Source: DASQZT01 sp963728965 (GTDB lineage Bacteria; Acidobacteriota; Terriglobia; Bryobacterales; Bryobacteraceae). From it: a DNA stretch of 64,000 bases. The notes under the pieces were generated by a model. It ran no database searches, was not told the origin of the DNA, and was given only the letters and a program-made list of their open reading frames with translations. This document shows positions 35,347 to 44,776 of this stretch, piece by piece. Both the position numbers and the translations under genes were made by a program. Numbering within the stretch: the stretch's first letter is position 1; the number at the start of each line of letters is the position of its first letter. The stretch spans positions 1 to 64,000 of the forward strand of contig CAVSMH010000012.1 in the NCBI GenBank assembly GCA_963728965.1, in the 5' to 3' direction.

Positions 35347-37320
35347 CTAAGCCGAAGTTCTGACAGCTAAACGGAGAAATCTCTTGTTCTGATGGTGGTA
35401 TGAGGTTTTTGGCGGATCTGCGTAAGCATGTAAATTCTCAAGTTTGTGCTTGATTTAAACGACTGATCTCCTTATCATGTAAGCATGTACGTCGCCACCG
35501 TACCAAATCGCAACTCCCCTCCCGCAATCCTCCTCCGCGAATCCTATCGCCTCGACGGCAAAGTCAAAACCCGCACCATCGCCAACATCTCCCATCTCGC
35601 CCCTCATCAGATTGACGCCATCCGTTTCGCCTTGTCCGGCGCTCTGACCGCCTCCTCCACCCCTTTGCCAGAGTCCTTTCACATCTCCCGTTCACTGCCT
35701 CACGGCCACGTCGCCGCAGTCCTCGGCTGCTTGCGCAACCTGCATCTGGATTCCATCCTCGACCCGACTCCGTGCCGACAGCGCGATCTCGTCATCGCCA
35801 TGATCGTTGCCCGCATCATCGAACCCGCATCCAAACTTGCTACCGCCCGCGGGCTTCATTCCGATACACTCCACCACAGCCTCGGCGAGGTCCTCCAATT
35901 GGATTCCGCTGATGAATCCGAACTTTATCAAGCGATGGACTGGCTGCTCCCGCACCAGGCTCGCATCGAGCAAGCCCTTGCCAATCGCCATCTCTCCCAA
36001 GGCGGCCTGGTGCTCTATGATCTAACTTCCACTTACTTCGAAGGGCGCCACTGTCCTTTGGCCAAACTCGGTCACTCGCGTGACGATAAGTCCGGCACAT
36101 TGCAGATCGTCTTTGGTCTGCTCACCAACGCTGCCGGATGCCCGGTCGCCGTCGAAGTTTTTGCCGGCAATACGTCCGATCCCAAAACCGTCGCTACCCA
36201 AGTCGATAAACTGCGTCAACGATTCGGGCTCTCCGATATGGTGCTGATTGGCGACAGGGGCATGATCACCAGCGCACGCATTCGTGAAGACTTGCCGGTC
36301 TCAAAAGGTATCCAATGGATCTCCGCTTTACGAGCCACCCAGATCCAGAAACTGGCTGCCGGCGGCCAGTTGCAAATGTCTCTCTTCGATCAAACCGATC
36401 TCGTCGAGATCGCTCATCCGGACTTCCCCAGCGAGCGCCTGGTGGCTTGTTTCAATCCTCTGCTGGCCGAGGAACGCGCGCGCAAAAGACCCGAGTTGCT
36501 GACTGCGACCGAGAAGCAACTGGAGAAGATCGCCGCCGCCGCCAAGCGCGCCAAGCGTCCTTTGCGTGGCAAACAGAACATCGGATTACGCGCCGGCAAG
36601 ATTCTCAACCGCTACAAGATGGGTAAGCACTTTCAGTTGCGCATCGAAGAGGACAGTTTTCACTACGAGCGGAAGAAGGCCAACATCGAGCGCGAACAGA
36701 ACCTGGACGGAATCTATGTCATCCGAACCAATGTCACACAAGAAGTGTTATCTAGTCAGCAGGTCGTAGCAAGTTACAAGAGCTTATCCGGCGTGGAGAG
36801 GGCCTTCCGCAGTCTGAAGACCGTCGACCTGCAGGTGCGGCCTATCCATCACCGCTTACCGGATCGCGTCCGGGCACACATCCTGCTTTGCGTGTTGGCC
36901 TACTACGTGGAATGGCACATGCGCCAGCTCTTGGCTCCCATCCTCTTCGACGACGATGACAAGCCGCAAGCGCAGGCCGCTCGCGATTCCATCGTCGCTC
37001 CCGCCCAACGCTCCACCTCGGCCAAACTCAAGGCCCTTACCAAACAGACCGCCGACGGCACCAAGGTCCACAGCTTTCAGACGCTCATCGGCGATCTGGC
37101 AACGATCGCCAAGAACAGAATTCAACCCGCCAACAAAAGCCTCGCCGTCTTCGATATGCTCACGCAGCCCACCGTGATTCAGCAGCGTGCATTGGAGCTG
37201 CTCGGCGTCACTCTTCGACCCTAATTCCGCATTTGTAGGCAGTAGACCGATCCCTGACCCCACCCAAGTCATTGATTTCCCCCAATTTCCCTCTCGAAGC
37301 CCAAAGAACTTCGGTCTAAG
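35347..37320 (+). mobile_element. IS1634-family element
   Basis: One transposase gene lies between ends sharing the inverted core CCGAAGTTCT (left within 35347-35361, right within 37305-37320). The outermost bases are imperfect, and I see no clear target duplication. The ~130-base leader contains no other gene. Confidence 0.7.
35485..37224 (+). CDS. IS1634-family transposase
   Basis: This 579-residue DDE transposase appears complete. Catalytic-region motifs are LVLYDLTSTYFEG (Asp), MVLIGDRGMIT (Asp) and SGVERAFRSLKT (Glu, the Y-x-L-x-x-VE type helix). The domain order and length fit IS1634. The ATG at 35485 is the first good start; no strong ribosome site, as common for IS genes. Confidence 0.9.
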   Translation: MYVATVPNRNSPPAILLRESYRLDGKVKTRTIANISHLAPHQIDAIRFALSGALTASSTPLPESFHISRSLPHGHVAAVLGCLRNLHLDSILDPTPCRQRDLVIAMIVARIIEPASKLATARGLHSDTLHHSLGEVLQLDSADESELYQAMDWLLPHQARIEQALANRHLSQGGLVLYDLTSTYFEGRHCPLAKLGHSRDDKSGTLQIVFGLLTNAAGCPVAVEVFAGNTSDPKTVATQVDKLRQRFGLSDMVLIGDRGMITSARIREDLPVSKGIQWISALRATQIQKLAAGGQLQMSLFDQTDLVEIAHPDFPSERLVACFNPLLAEERARKRPELLTATEKQLEKIAAAAKRAKRPLRGKQNIGLRAGKILNRYKMGKHFQLRIEEDSFHYERKKANIEREQNLDGIYVIRTNVTQEVLSSQQVVASYKSLSGVERAFRSLKTVDLQVRPIHHRLPDRVRAHILLCVLAYYVEWHMRQLLAPILFDDDDKPQAQAARDSIVAPAQRSTSAKLKALTKQTADGTKVHSFQTLIGDLATIAKNRIQPANKSLAVFDMLTQPTVIQQRALELLGVTLRP

Positions 37321-37513
37321 GTCTTTCGTGTCTGGATGGGCCACCATCCGCTCTGAGGCGCCGTAGCCTCACCGTCGGCGCGTCGGGCGTTGTGCGGCAA
37401 CGTGCCCCCCGAACAAATCACGGATGACAAGCCGATTTCACGGACAGATCGACTCTGCGGAAAGTGTTTGCTTTCTTCGCGTCATGCCGAGCCGCTGTCG
37501 GGAGATGTGGCGT

Positions 37514-38341
37514 TCAGCGTCGGACAAGTATGCCAAAGACGGTCGTTTCCGGGTTATATTCGCGCCAGTCGAACCAGTAGTCTTTGATTATTTCGATCGG
37601 ATTGAGGCACGCGCCCTTCATCGGGCCTTCTGTTGCGCATCCCCGGAAGTTCCAGTGGCTGCCGCTGATGGTATCGACCATGAATCCAGTCTGTTCCGTG
37701 ATGCGGTAAAAGTCCGCGATGCCACGCCCGCCCGGCAGCGTTCTCGAGAACGCTCGCACCGACTCGTTATCGAGACCCAGCACAAGCAGGACCGGTTCTG
37801 TTCCTATGCGATCCAGGATGAGCTTCTCGCGTTTGACTGCCTCATATGTAAATGCCCGAGCCGCGCCACCCGCGTGCGCCCCAAGCATCAGATCGCGCGC
37901 GACAAGCCCAGGCTGAGTATGGCTGATCACCGTCGGCGCACGCGTCATCCGCACATCCCAATCCCTGGGCGAGTATTCCGGGACGAAAGCCGCCACGTCC
38001 TTCATTACGGTCCCGTGCGGCTCCTCGGACTTCCACAGCGCGAACGTCAACTCGTCGCAATGAACCAGCCGCAGCATCTTTCCGGCAAGCGGACCCGAAA
38101 TCGCCCGCCCGCTGATCTGCTGCCAATAGGTACCGGTTTCCTCGTCCCGCATGAGGAAATTCTGATTGTTAATACCCGCGAGGTGAAACGTAAGGATGAC
38201 CCCGTCGACCTCGCGCCCCCACACCAGACCGGTGTGACAGAGCGTTCAATACGTGGCCGCAATGGGAACGCCGCCGAGGCGGTCGTTCACCACGTGGTGG
38301 TAGGAAATGCTGCGAATGGGATACGCGCGCGCCTTATCGCC
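37514..38341 (-). pseudogene. DUF3179 protein with in-frame UGA at the CxxC motif, 5' end lost
   Basis: From GDKARAYPIRSI at the truncated start through VVNDRLGGVPIAATY, UGA, TLCHTGLVWGREVDG, MRDEETGTYWQQISG and on to the stop at 37514, one continuous frame covers nearly the whole DUF3179 domain. The family normally reads YCPLC at this point; here UGA (38246-38248) replaces the first Cys and the second is kept (U-x-x-C). No other stop or frameshift occurs in the 275 codons. The N-terminus is cut at 38341 by an IS5-like element and the missing part is not on the far side. Either a selenoprotein gene broken by the IS, or a pseudogene with a Cys-to-stop change. Confidence 0.65.
38220..38248 (-). 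promoter_or_regulatory. UGA codon plus SECIS-like hairpin
   Basis: On the minus-strand RNA, UGA is followed after 9 bases by CACACC-GGUCU-GGUGUG: a 6-bp perfect stem whose loop begins GGUC. Bacterial SECIS elements lie just 3' of the UGA inside the coding region and carry a G-rich apical loop; the E. coli fdhF loop is also GGUC. The loop starts 15 bases after the UGA, slightly short of the usual spacing. Confidence 0.4.
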
Positions 38342-39550
38342 TAGCAGGCTGCTGAAAAAGTCCTGAGGCTTGTTACCTATTGAAACAAAAGAGCGTCCTT
38401 CTGTTTCAGAAGCCATGCGAGGACCTGACACCCAACAAAGCTCGATGTTCAGCTACCTATCGCCGGAGGAGCGTGTACCGGCGAAGCATCCGCTGCGGCC
38501 TATCCGGCTGATGGTCGATGAAGTGTTGAAGGCGCTGTCGCCAGCCTTCAGTGTGCTCTACTCGACCTTCGGTCGGCCATCGATCCCGCCCAAGAAGTTA
38601 TTGCGAGCTCTGCTTTTACAGGTACTCTATACAGTTCGCAGCGAACGGATGTTGATGGAACAACTGGAGTACAACCTGCTATTCCGATGGTTTGTTGGCT
38701 TGAACATGGATGAAGCAGTCTGGGTGCCGACGGTGTTCACCAAGGATAGAGACCGGCTGTTGGAGGGCGACGTCGCGGAGAAGTTTTTCCAATTTGTGCT
38801 GACTCAGGCACGAGTGGCCGACTTGCTCTCCGACGAGCACTTCAGTGTGGACGGCACGCTGATCGAAGCTTGGGCCAGCCATAAGAGTTTTCAACGCGAG
38901 GATCACGCTGCGCCGCCGCCAGATGATCCTGGCAACGCGACGGTGGACTTCCACGGCGAGAAGCGAAGCAACGACACCCACGAGTCAACTACGGATCCAG
39001 ATGCGCGACTGGCGCGCAAAAGCGGTGGTCATGAAGCCAAACTGGCGTATTGCGGCAACGTGATGATCGAGAACCGGAACGGGTTGGTGGTGGATACGGA
39101 ATTGCTGCAATGCAACGGCACCGCAGAGCGGGATGCGGCAATGCTGATGGCGGAGCGCGTGGACGGCATCAAGCGCATTACGCTGGCTGCCGATAAAGCA
39201 TACGACACTAAAGATTTCGTGAGTGAGATGCGTGGCATGAATGTGACACCGCATGTCTCGCAGAACACCAAGCGTCCGGGCGGGAGCGCGATCGATGGAC
39301 GCACCACGCGGCATGAGGGCTATCAAGTGAGTCAGCGGGAACGGAAGCGCATCGAAGAAGTCTCGGCTGGATCAAAACGGTCGGGACACTACGAAAGACC
39401 CGCATCGCGGGCTGGAAACGGTGGGTGGGTATTTACGTTCACGGCTACCGCTTACAACCTGGTACGGATGCGGAATTTGATGTCGCAGGTAGTTCAGTCT
39501 GTGTAAATCCGGGGAGAACTGCGTTTTGAGTTTTTCAAAAAGAGCGTTTT
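38342..39550 (+). mobile_element. IS5-family element
   Basis: The left end begins near CTAGCAGGCTGCTGAAAAAG. The matching inverted segment TTTTTCA lies at 39529-39538 beyond the transposase, so the ends are approximate. It truncates the DUF3179 gene on its left and abuts a broken integrase on its right. Confidence 0.65.
38415..39506 (+). CDS. IS5-family transposase with a scrambled C-terminal segment
   Basis: This DDE transposase reads MFSYLSPEERVPAKHPLRPI, PPKKLLRALLLQVLYTVRSERM, FSVDGTLIEAWASHKSF (Asp) and TLAADKAYDTKDF (Asp), then RKRIEEV (Glu). After IEEV about 18 residues are read in the wrong frame: the neighbouring frame still gives GWIKTVGTLRKTRIAGWKR. The original frame returns at GWVFTFTATAYNLVRM. 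Two compensating indels near 39362 and 39420 explain this. Activity is doubtful. Confidence 0.8.
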   Translation: MRGPDTQQSSMFSYLSPEERVPAKHPLRPIRLMVDEVLKALSPAFSVLYSTFGRPSIPPKKLLRALLLQVLYTVRSERMLMEQLEYNLLFRWFVGLNMDEAVWVPTVFTKDRDRLLEGDVAEKFFQFVLTQARVADLLSDEHFSVDGTLIEAWASHKSFQREDHAAPPPDDPGNATVDFHGEKRSNDTHESTTDPDARLARKSGGHEAKLAYCGNVMIENRNGLVVDTELLQCNGTAERDAAMLMAERVDGIKRITLAADKAYDTKDFVSEMRGMNVTPHVSQNTKRPGGSAIDGRTTRHEGYQVSQRERKRIEEVSAGSKRSGHYERPASRAGNGGWVFTFTATAYNLVRMRNLMSQVVQSV

Positions 39551-39588
39551 GGGCCTGTATCCCCCTACATAGGCCACTCAGTGACTTT

Positions 39589-40742
39589 TCCATCCCCCGT
39601 AATGCCAAGGGCAACTACGACTGGAACGCCATCGCCGACGGCCGCTACTATGTCGAATGGTACGTCGGAGGAGCGCGCCGGCGCGAGGGCGCCGGTGTCA
39701 CTGCCGCCCAGGCCCTAGAGGCGCAACGCCGCAAGCGCCATGAACTCGAAGGGCGCAATCTGGGCGTCCCCGGGTTGGAAAAAGCAGGGGAAACCGTCAA
39801 GAAGCCTGCATTGCACGTGGCTGTAACCAAGTACCTGGAACAGGTCGAAGCCCTCTAAAGAAGCCCAATACTCATCGGAAGTACGAGGCCGTGCTCGAAC
39901 GGTTCCTGGGTTTCTTCCGCGACCGCGATTCGATCGACGCGATTTCCGGTGACGACCTGACGCGCTTCGTCGTGACCCTCAAGAAAGATCATTGCCTGGG
40001 ATACAACACGATTCTGCACAACGCGGTTATCATCGCGCAATTTCTCAAGCGCCATGGCCGGAGCGGGATCACGCGAGAACTGCAGCTACCGGAGCGCATT
40101 ACGCCGCTCGTGAAGGTATACCGCCATGAAGAGCTTGCCCGCTTCTTTGCGGCTTGCTCCGATCTGGAACGTGCCTTGTTCGGCACGTTTCTACTGACCG
40201 GTTTCCGCGAGCAGTAATGTTCCTGCATTGGAGCGACGTGAACTTCGAGTTGCGGACCGTGCGGGTGACAGCGAAACGGAACTGGGATTCTACCGAAGCG
40301 ATGGGAAGATCGTGAAGTGCCAGCCCCGGTGGAGCTGATTGAAGAACTTCGGAAGCATTCTCATCGCCCGAAGTGCCAATTTGTGTTCCCATCCCCTACA
40401 GGAAACCGCGAACAGCACATGCTCGATCACTGCAAATCTGTCGCCACGCGTGCCAAACTCGATCCGACAAAATTTGATCTGAAGACATTTCGTTCCACCT
40501 ACGCCACCGGAATGCTGCGAAGGGGTTTCGACGTACGGACCGTGCAGCACTGGATGGGCCACAAGTCTCTCGAGACCACGATGCGATATCTGGCGCCGGC
40601 CACCGACGTTCACGACGAGTTGGACCTGGTGACTATCCCATCCATCGGCAAGGCCGACGCGGTGCTCCGAAAGTCCGCCGCGCGAGAGACCCGTTCGTCT
40701 CGGAAGGCGCGAGCGGCCCAGTCGCGCGCCGCAGGGAGGTAA
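39589..40742 (+). pseudogene. Tyrosine recombinase/integrase in several frames
   Basis: Pieces in order: NAKGNYDWNAIADGRYYVEW with the N-terminal domain to 39858; a core-binding domain from ~39865 (HRKYEAVLERFLGFFRDRD) to LLTGFREQ at 40217; a short WSDVNFELRTVRV piece; then PAPVELIEELRKHSHRPKCQ through LKTFRSTYATGMLRRG, MGHKSLETTMRYL (His, Tyr) to 40742. At least three single-base lesions, near 39855, 40215 and 40313, break the frame. The catalytic residues are otherwise recognisable, so decay is recent. Confidence 0.8.
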
Positions 40743-40843
40743 CCCGCAGTAGGGCCAGGTCTGTCACCCTGGCAGAACGGCATTTTCAGGACGGCGTGGC
40801 CGAAAGCGCTGTACCTTGGGATAATGGACTGAAGGACGCCACG

Positions 40844-41119
40844 ATGCAGATCAAGTTGGAACTGCCGGAAGACATCGCACGGGGACTCGAATCCAGGTGG
40901 AAGGACCTGCCTCGTGCGGCGCTGGAAAGCCTGGCACTCGAAGCATACCGGTCCCAGGCGCTCACGGCGGCTCAGCTTCGCAGGCTGCTTGGTTTCGAAA
41001 CGCGAATGCAGGTGGACGCCTTTTTGAAGGAGCACGAAGTCTACGATTTCACGGCGGCCGATTTCGAGCAAGACCGGGAAACACTCCGCCAGCTCCGCGC
41101 GACAGAAGCTCAGATTTGA
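40844..41119 (+). CDS. UPF0175-family antitoxin
   Basis: The 91-residue product (MQIKLELPEDIARGLESRWK, LPRAALESLALEAYRSQALT, LRRLLGFETRMQVDAFLKEH) is a typical UPF0175 protein, the antitoxin partner of DUF3368 PIN-like toxins. The ATG at 40844 follows GAAGGA at good spacing. The N-terminal strand-helix should bind the toxin or DNA. The toxin gene follows directly but is broken, so this gene is now an orphan antitoxin. Confidence 0.8.
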   Translation: MQIKLELPEDIARGLESRWKDLPRAALESLALEAYRSQALTAAQLRRLLGFETRMQVDAFLKEHEVYDFTAADFEQDRETLRQLRATEAQI

Positions 41120-41125
41120 GCAGAC

Positions 41126-41601
41126 ATAGTTGTCGTCGCAGACACTTCGCCAATCAACTACCTCGTTCTCATCGAGCAGATCGGCCTCCTGACGCGGCTA
41201 TACACGCGAATTCTGATTCCACGGCCACCTGCCGTTTTGGCAGAGCTGAAGCATCCGCTCGCACCGAAACCGGTTCGAGACCGGGCTGCGATACGCCCAA
41301 GTGGCTTGAAGTTCTTAGCCCGAAAGACAGCCTGACTCTCGCACAGCTTGATCTGGGAGAAACCGAGGCGATCGCTCTCGCAACTGAAATGCATGCAGAA
41401 GTACTACTCATTGATGAGCAGGCCGGGCGGCAGGAAGCAGTTCGCAGGGGGCTGAGGGTTGCCGGCACGCTTTCCGTGCTCGATGAGGCCGATCAGGCCG
41501 GACTCGTCAGTTTCGACAAGGCAGTTGCTCAACTACGGAAAACCAGTGTTCGCGTGTCCCAGGCCGTCATCTCCGAGATCATCCAAAAGCGATCTCGCTG
41601 A
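41126..41601 (+). pseudogene. DUF3368 PIN-like toxin, broken
   Basis: The first part reads VVVADTSPINYLVLIEQIGLL (PIN Asp) and ILIPRPAVLAELKHP. One base is missing near 41289 and the rest continues in another frame with PKWLEVLSPKD, LDLGETEAIALATEMHAEVL and LLIDEQAGRQEAVRRG (acidic PIN residues). The codon where a start is expected is ATA, and no ATG, GTG or TTG is in frame. Toxin function is therefore lost twice over. Confidence 0.75.
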
Positions 41602-41643
41602 CCCAGCCATCTTCCCGTAATCCACGAATCCCATACCATCGCC

Positions 41644-43074
41644 CTAGCAGCCCGTGTCAGAAGTAGGCGTTTTCCAGGCAGCCAGCCCGAAGCAAATTAC
41701 TTGATATATGCCTGAATCGGCTGGCAGCATGGCCCTCGCGCCGCCGCTTTGCATTGCAAAGCTCTCACTCCTTTGTTCTGGTGCTCGTGATGTCGCCCAG
41801 AGCCACGAAAAAATGCGCGCGAACAGCATAAACGGTTGCAAAGAAAGCCCCTGTAACCGCCGGGGCTTCCCCACTCCCATGGTCTGGCGCAGGATCAACG
41901 AGAGATTGAACGCGGCTCCGTGCACCAGTAGTCGCTTCAGAATGTTCTTCCGACCCCGCAGGTGCACCCGTCTCATTCCGCCGGTCTCGTATAGGTGTGC
42001 GAAGCTCCGCTCCGTCAGTTCGCTCCGCAACTTCTGGAGTCGCTTGTTGCGGTCGCCGCGCCCACGCCGCCGGTTTTCATAGGTCCGCTTCTGCTCTTCC
42101 TCCTTCCCCTCACCTTGCCAGTTTCGCCGCCCACGCTCCGGCTCGGGGATGTAGCATCGGACTTCCTGCTCATGTACTTTCTTCAGCACCGCGCCGCTGT
42201 GATAGCCCTTGTCCGCTACCACCTCTTCGACTCCATGTTCGTTGATCTCGCGGGCCACAGCTTGCGCTTCTTCCAGGGTCCGGTGGATCGTCGTCGTGTC
42301 CCCTTCATTGGCCGGCTGCAGCGTCACTGCCAGCAGCGCCCCACTGGTCAGATCCACTGCATGCTCGGCCTTGTGCGCCAGGTGCGTCCGCCCATCCTTC
42401 ATTTTGGTGATTCGGGCGTCGGGGTCACTGGGGCTCATCCACTCCAGATTCGATCCTTTCTTCTTTCGCTTGCGGTCCAGTCGTGCCAACTGTTCGCGCG
42501 TCGGGTTCTCGATCCCGGCGGCCTTGGCCAGTTCCTTCAGATAGTCGTTGTAGCTTTGTCCGTTGTCCCGCCGCACGATGCTTTTCAGCGCCGCATTGGC
42601 TTCCAGCGTAGTGGCATCAATCGATACGGTCCGTCCGCTGACCAGTCCCTCTTGATCGAGGATCTTCAGCACCCAGCGGAACACGGCCTTGTGCGTCTCC
42701 AGCCAATACAATCGCCGCGTGCGCGAAATCGTGGAATGATCCGGCGTGGCCTCATCCAGCGCGTAGCCCAGGAATTTCCGTAACGACAGAGAGTCGGCTG
42801 TCGCCACGCGATTCCTCGCTCCGAATCGAGGCCCTCAAAAAAAACCGATCAGTAGCGATCGGAAGTAGACCCCCGGCGCCATGCTGGGCCGACCGTATAC
42901 GCTGTCTTTGTAAAACTTCCGGCACAGCCGCTCCACCTTGGCATCGAAATCGTGCCCGTCCAGAATCTGATTCAAGCGGTCGTAGAAGACATTGGCTGGT
43001 GTCTCGACCACATCGCTGGTTGCGATCCACAGATCCTGTTGCCGCTCCCGCTTCCGCCGCGTTCCCATTGCCAT
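41644..43074 (-). pseudogene. IS1182-like transposase, frameshift at a T8 run
   Basis: The N-terminal 80 residues (from ATG 43074: MGTRRKRERQQDL, RLCRKFYKDSVYGRPSMAPG, then VYFRSLLIGFF) stop at a run of eight T on the coding strand near 42839. With one T fewer the frame would continue into EGLDSERGIAWR, ADSLSLRKFLG, DEATPDHSTISRTRRLYWLE, VSIDATTLEANAAL (Asp), EEVVADKGYHSG (Asp) and the C-terminus. The rest is intact. A run of eight invites transcriptional slippage or miscounting, so this may not be truly dead. Confidence 0.75.
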
Positions 43075-43150
43075 ATCCAATAGACGCTCAAAACATTTAC
43101 GATGTCACATGTTTTTATTCGCCCGTCTCACTATTACCACAGGCTGCTAG
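41644..43150 (-). mobile_element. IS1182-like element
   Basis: Terminal inverted repeats begin CTAGCAGCC at 41644 and, reversed, at 43150, continuing with GTG on both sides. The outer CTAG on each end could be a 4-bp target duplication. The transposase stop codon lies inside the left repeat. Confidence 0.75.
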
Positions 43151-43391
43151 CCGGATTCTTCGATCATTTGACAGGCATTCCATTTCGCTCTATTAAATCT
43201 ATGTAGACCGGTTGCCGGGCAACTCGCTTGCGTCCGGCACGGCATCGGAGTTTTCCTATGTCCACCTCCCCCAGCGTGCATCTAGCGGATGCAGAGAACC
43301 GGGACGAGGGCGCCCCGGAGTTAGTTGGAAGTAAGTAGCGGCGGTCGGAAATCCTCTTACGCTACCTTCTGCTTCGGCGCAACATCTTTTT

Positions 43392-44776
43392 GGTTCCTGT
43401 CCCAAAAGTGTAATTGAAGTTGACGCCGTTTGACTGCAAGCAGATGCGGACAGGCGGGCTGTTGAGAAGCACCCCGGTGGCTTTCTATCCTTCGAAGGTG
43501 TTCGCCAAAACACGACGAAGGGAAAAGGCCGAGGTGCTCATAGAGACCTTTATCAGAAAGCAACTGCGCCTGAAAGCGCACACGGTTACTCATGTGGAGG
43601 AAACCGAGGAGGCGATGATCGTATGGATCGACCGCCTGGGCCGGCGACTCCTCTGTTGCAGCGTCTGCCGGCAGCGGTGCCGCGAAGTTCACAGTATCAG
43701 GCCGGTTCGGGAATGGCGCGACCTGTCGATGAGGAAACTGCCGTTGAAGTGGCGGTATCGCCCGCGCCGAGTCGAGTGCCCCAGGTGCGGCGTGCGGGTG
43801 GAGGACTTCCCCTGGGCGGAGCCTTGGGCGCGAGTGACCACTGCGCTTGCCAACGCCGTGGCAGTGCTGGCTCGCGAACTGAGTTGGAAGGGAACGGCGC
43901 GCCAATACGGACTGAACTGGAAGAGCGTGGCCACGATTGTGAAACGGGCGGTGGCCTATGGCCTTCGCCATCGCGCGCGGCCTCCCGTCCATGTCATCGG
44001 CATCGATGAGGTGAGCCGGCGCAACGGCCAGGTCTACCTGACGGTGGTTTACGATCTGGAACGGCGGGTGCTGCTGTGGGTCGGAGAAGAGCGCACCGAA
44101 GCGGCGGTGCGGAAGTTCTTCACTGAAGAGATGGGGCGGCGGCGCTGTGGAACGCTGCGGGTGGTTTGCATGGACATGTGGGCGCCATACGCCAGCCTGG
44201 TGCGGGAACACGCGCCGAATGCGCGGATTCTGTTTGACCGGTTTCATATTGTCAAACATCTCAACGAGGCGGTCGACGCGGTTCGCCGCCAACTGGGGCG
44301 GCAAGTCACCTCCAAAGAGAGAGTGACCGTCAAAGGAACTCGCTGGCTGCTGCTGAAGAATCCGTGGAATCTGAACCCGGATCAGAAGGAGCGGCTCTCG
44401 ACCTTGGTCCGCTGGAATACGCCACTGGTCCGCGCCTGGTACTTGAAGGAGGCGTTCCAACTGTTCTGGTCCTTCCAGCAGCCGTGGCGCGCCGAGCGGC
44501 ACCTGCGCAAGTGGATGAACTCCGCCATGCGCTCGAAACTGGAGCCGTTCAAGAAATTCACAAAGATGCTGCGCTCCCACCTGGACGGGATCCTTCCCTG
44601 GACGACCATCCGCTTGTCCAACGGGGCCGTCGAGGGCATGAACAACAAGATCAAGCCCATCAGCCATCGATCTTTTGGCTTCCGCACGGCGAGCAACTTC
44701 ATTGCCGCCATTTATCATTGCTGTGCCCGGCTGCCACTGCCGGTCGAACGCTAATTACACTTTTGGGAGACGAACC
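43392..44776 (+). mobile_element. ISL3-family element nested in IS256
   Basis: The 24-bp inverted repeats at 43392-43415 and 44753-44776 share TCCCAAAAGTGTAATT and differ at two positions near the tips. The 8-bp target duplication ATCTTTTT is exact at 43384-43391 and 44777-44784. It contains a single transposase gene. Confidence 0.95.
43444..44754 (+). CDS. ISL3-family transposase
   Basis: A ~436-residue transposase has N-terminal zinc-binding cysteines (LLCCSVCRQRC and VECPRCGVR) and a helix-turn-helix (SWKGTARQYGLNWKSVATIV). The DDE core has VIGIDEVSRRNGQ (Asp), RVVCMDMWAPYASL (Asp) and NGAVEGMNNKIK (Glu). The C-terminus ends in the right inverted repeat. The ATG at 43444 is the first in frame; a TTG at 43414 is possible. 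It looks intact and may be active. Confidence 0.9.
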   Translation: MRTGGLLRSTPVAFYPSKVFAKTRRREKAEVLIETFIRKQLRLKAHTVTHVEETEEAMIVWIDRLGRRLLCCSVCRQRCREVHSIRPVREWRDLSMRKLPLKWRYRPRRVECPRCGVRVEDFPWAEPWARVTTALANAVAVLARELSWKGTARQYGLNWKSVATIVKRAVAYGLRHRARPPVHVIGIDEVSRRNGQVYLTVVYDLERRVLLWVGEERTEAAVRKFFTEEMGRRRCGTLRVVCMDMWAPYASLVREHAPNARILFDRFHIVKHLNEAVDAVRRQLGRQVTSKERVTVKGTRWLLLKNPWNLNPDQKERLSTLVRWNTPLVRAWYLKEAFQLFWSFQQPWRAERHLRKWMNSAMRSKLEPFKKFTKMLRSHLDGILPWTTIRLSNGAVEGMNNKIKPISHRSFGFRTASNFIAAIYHCCARLPLPVER

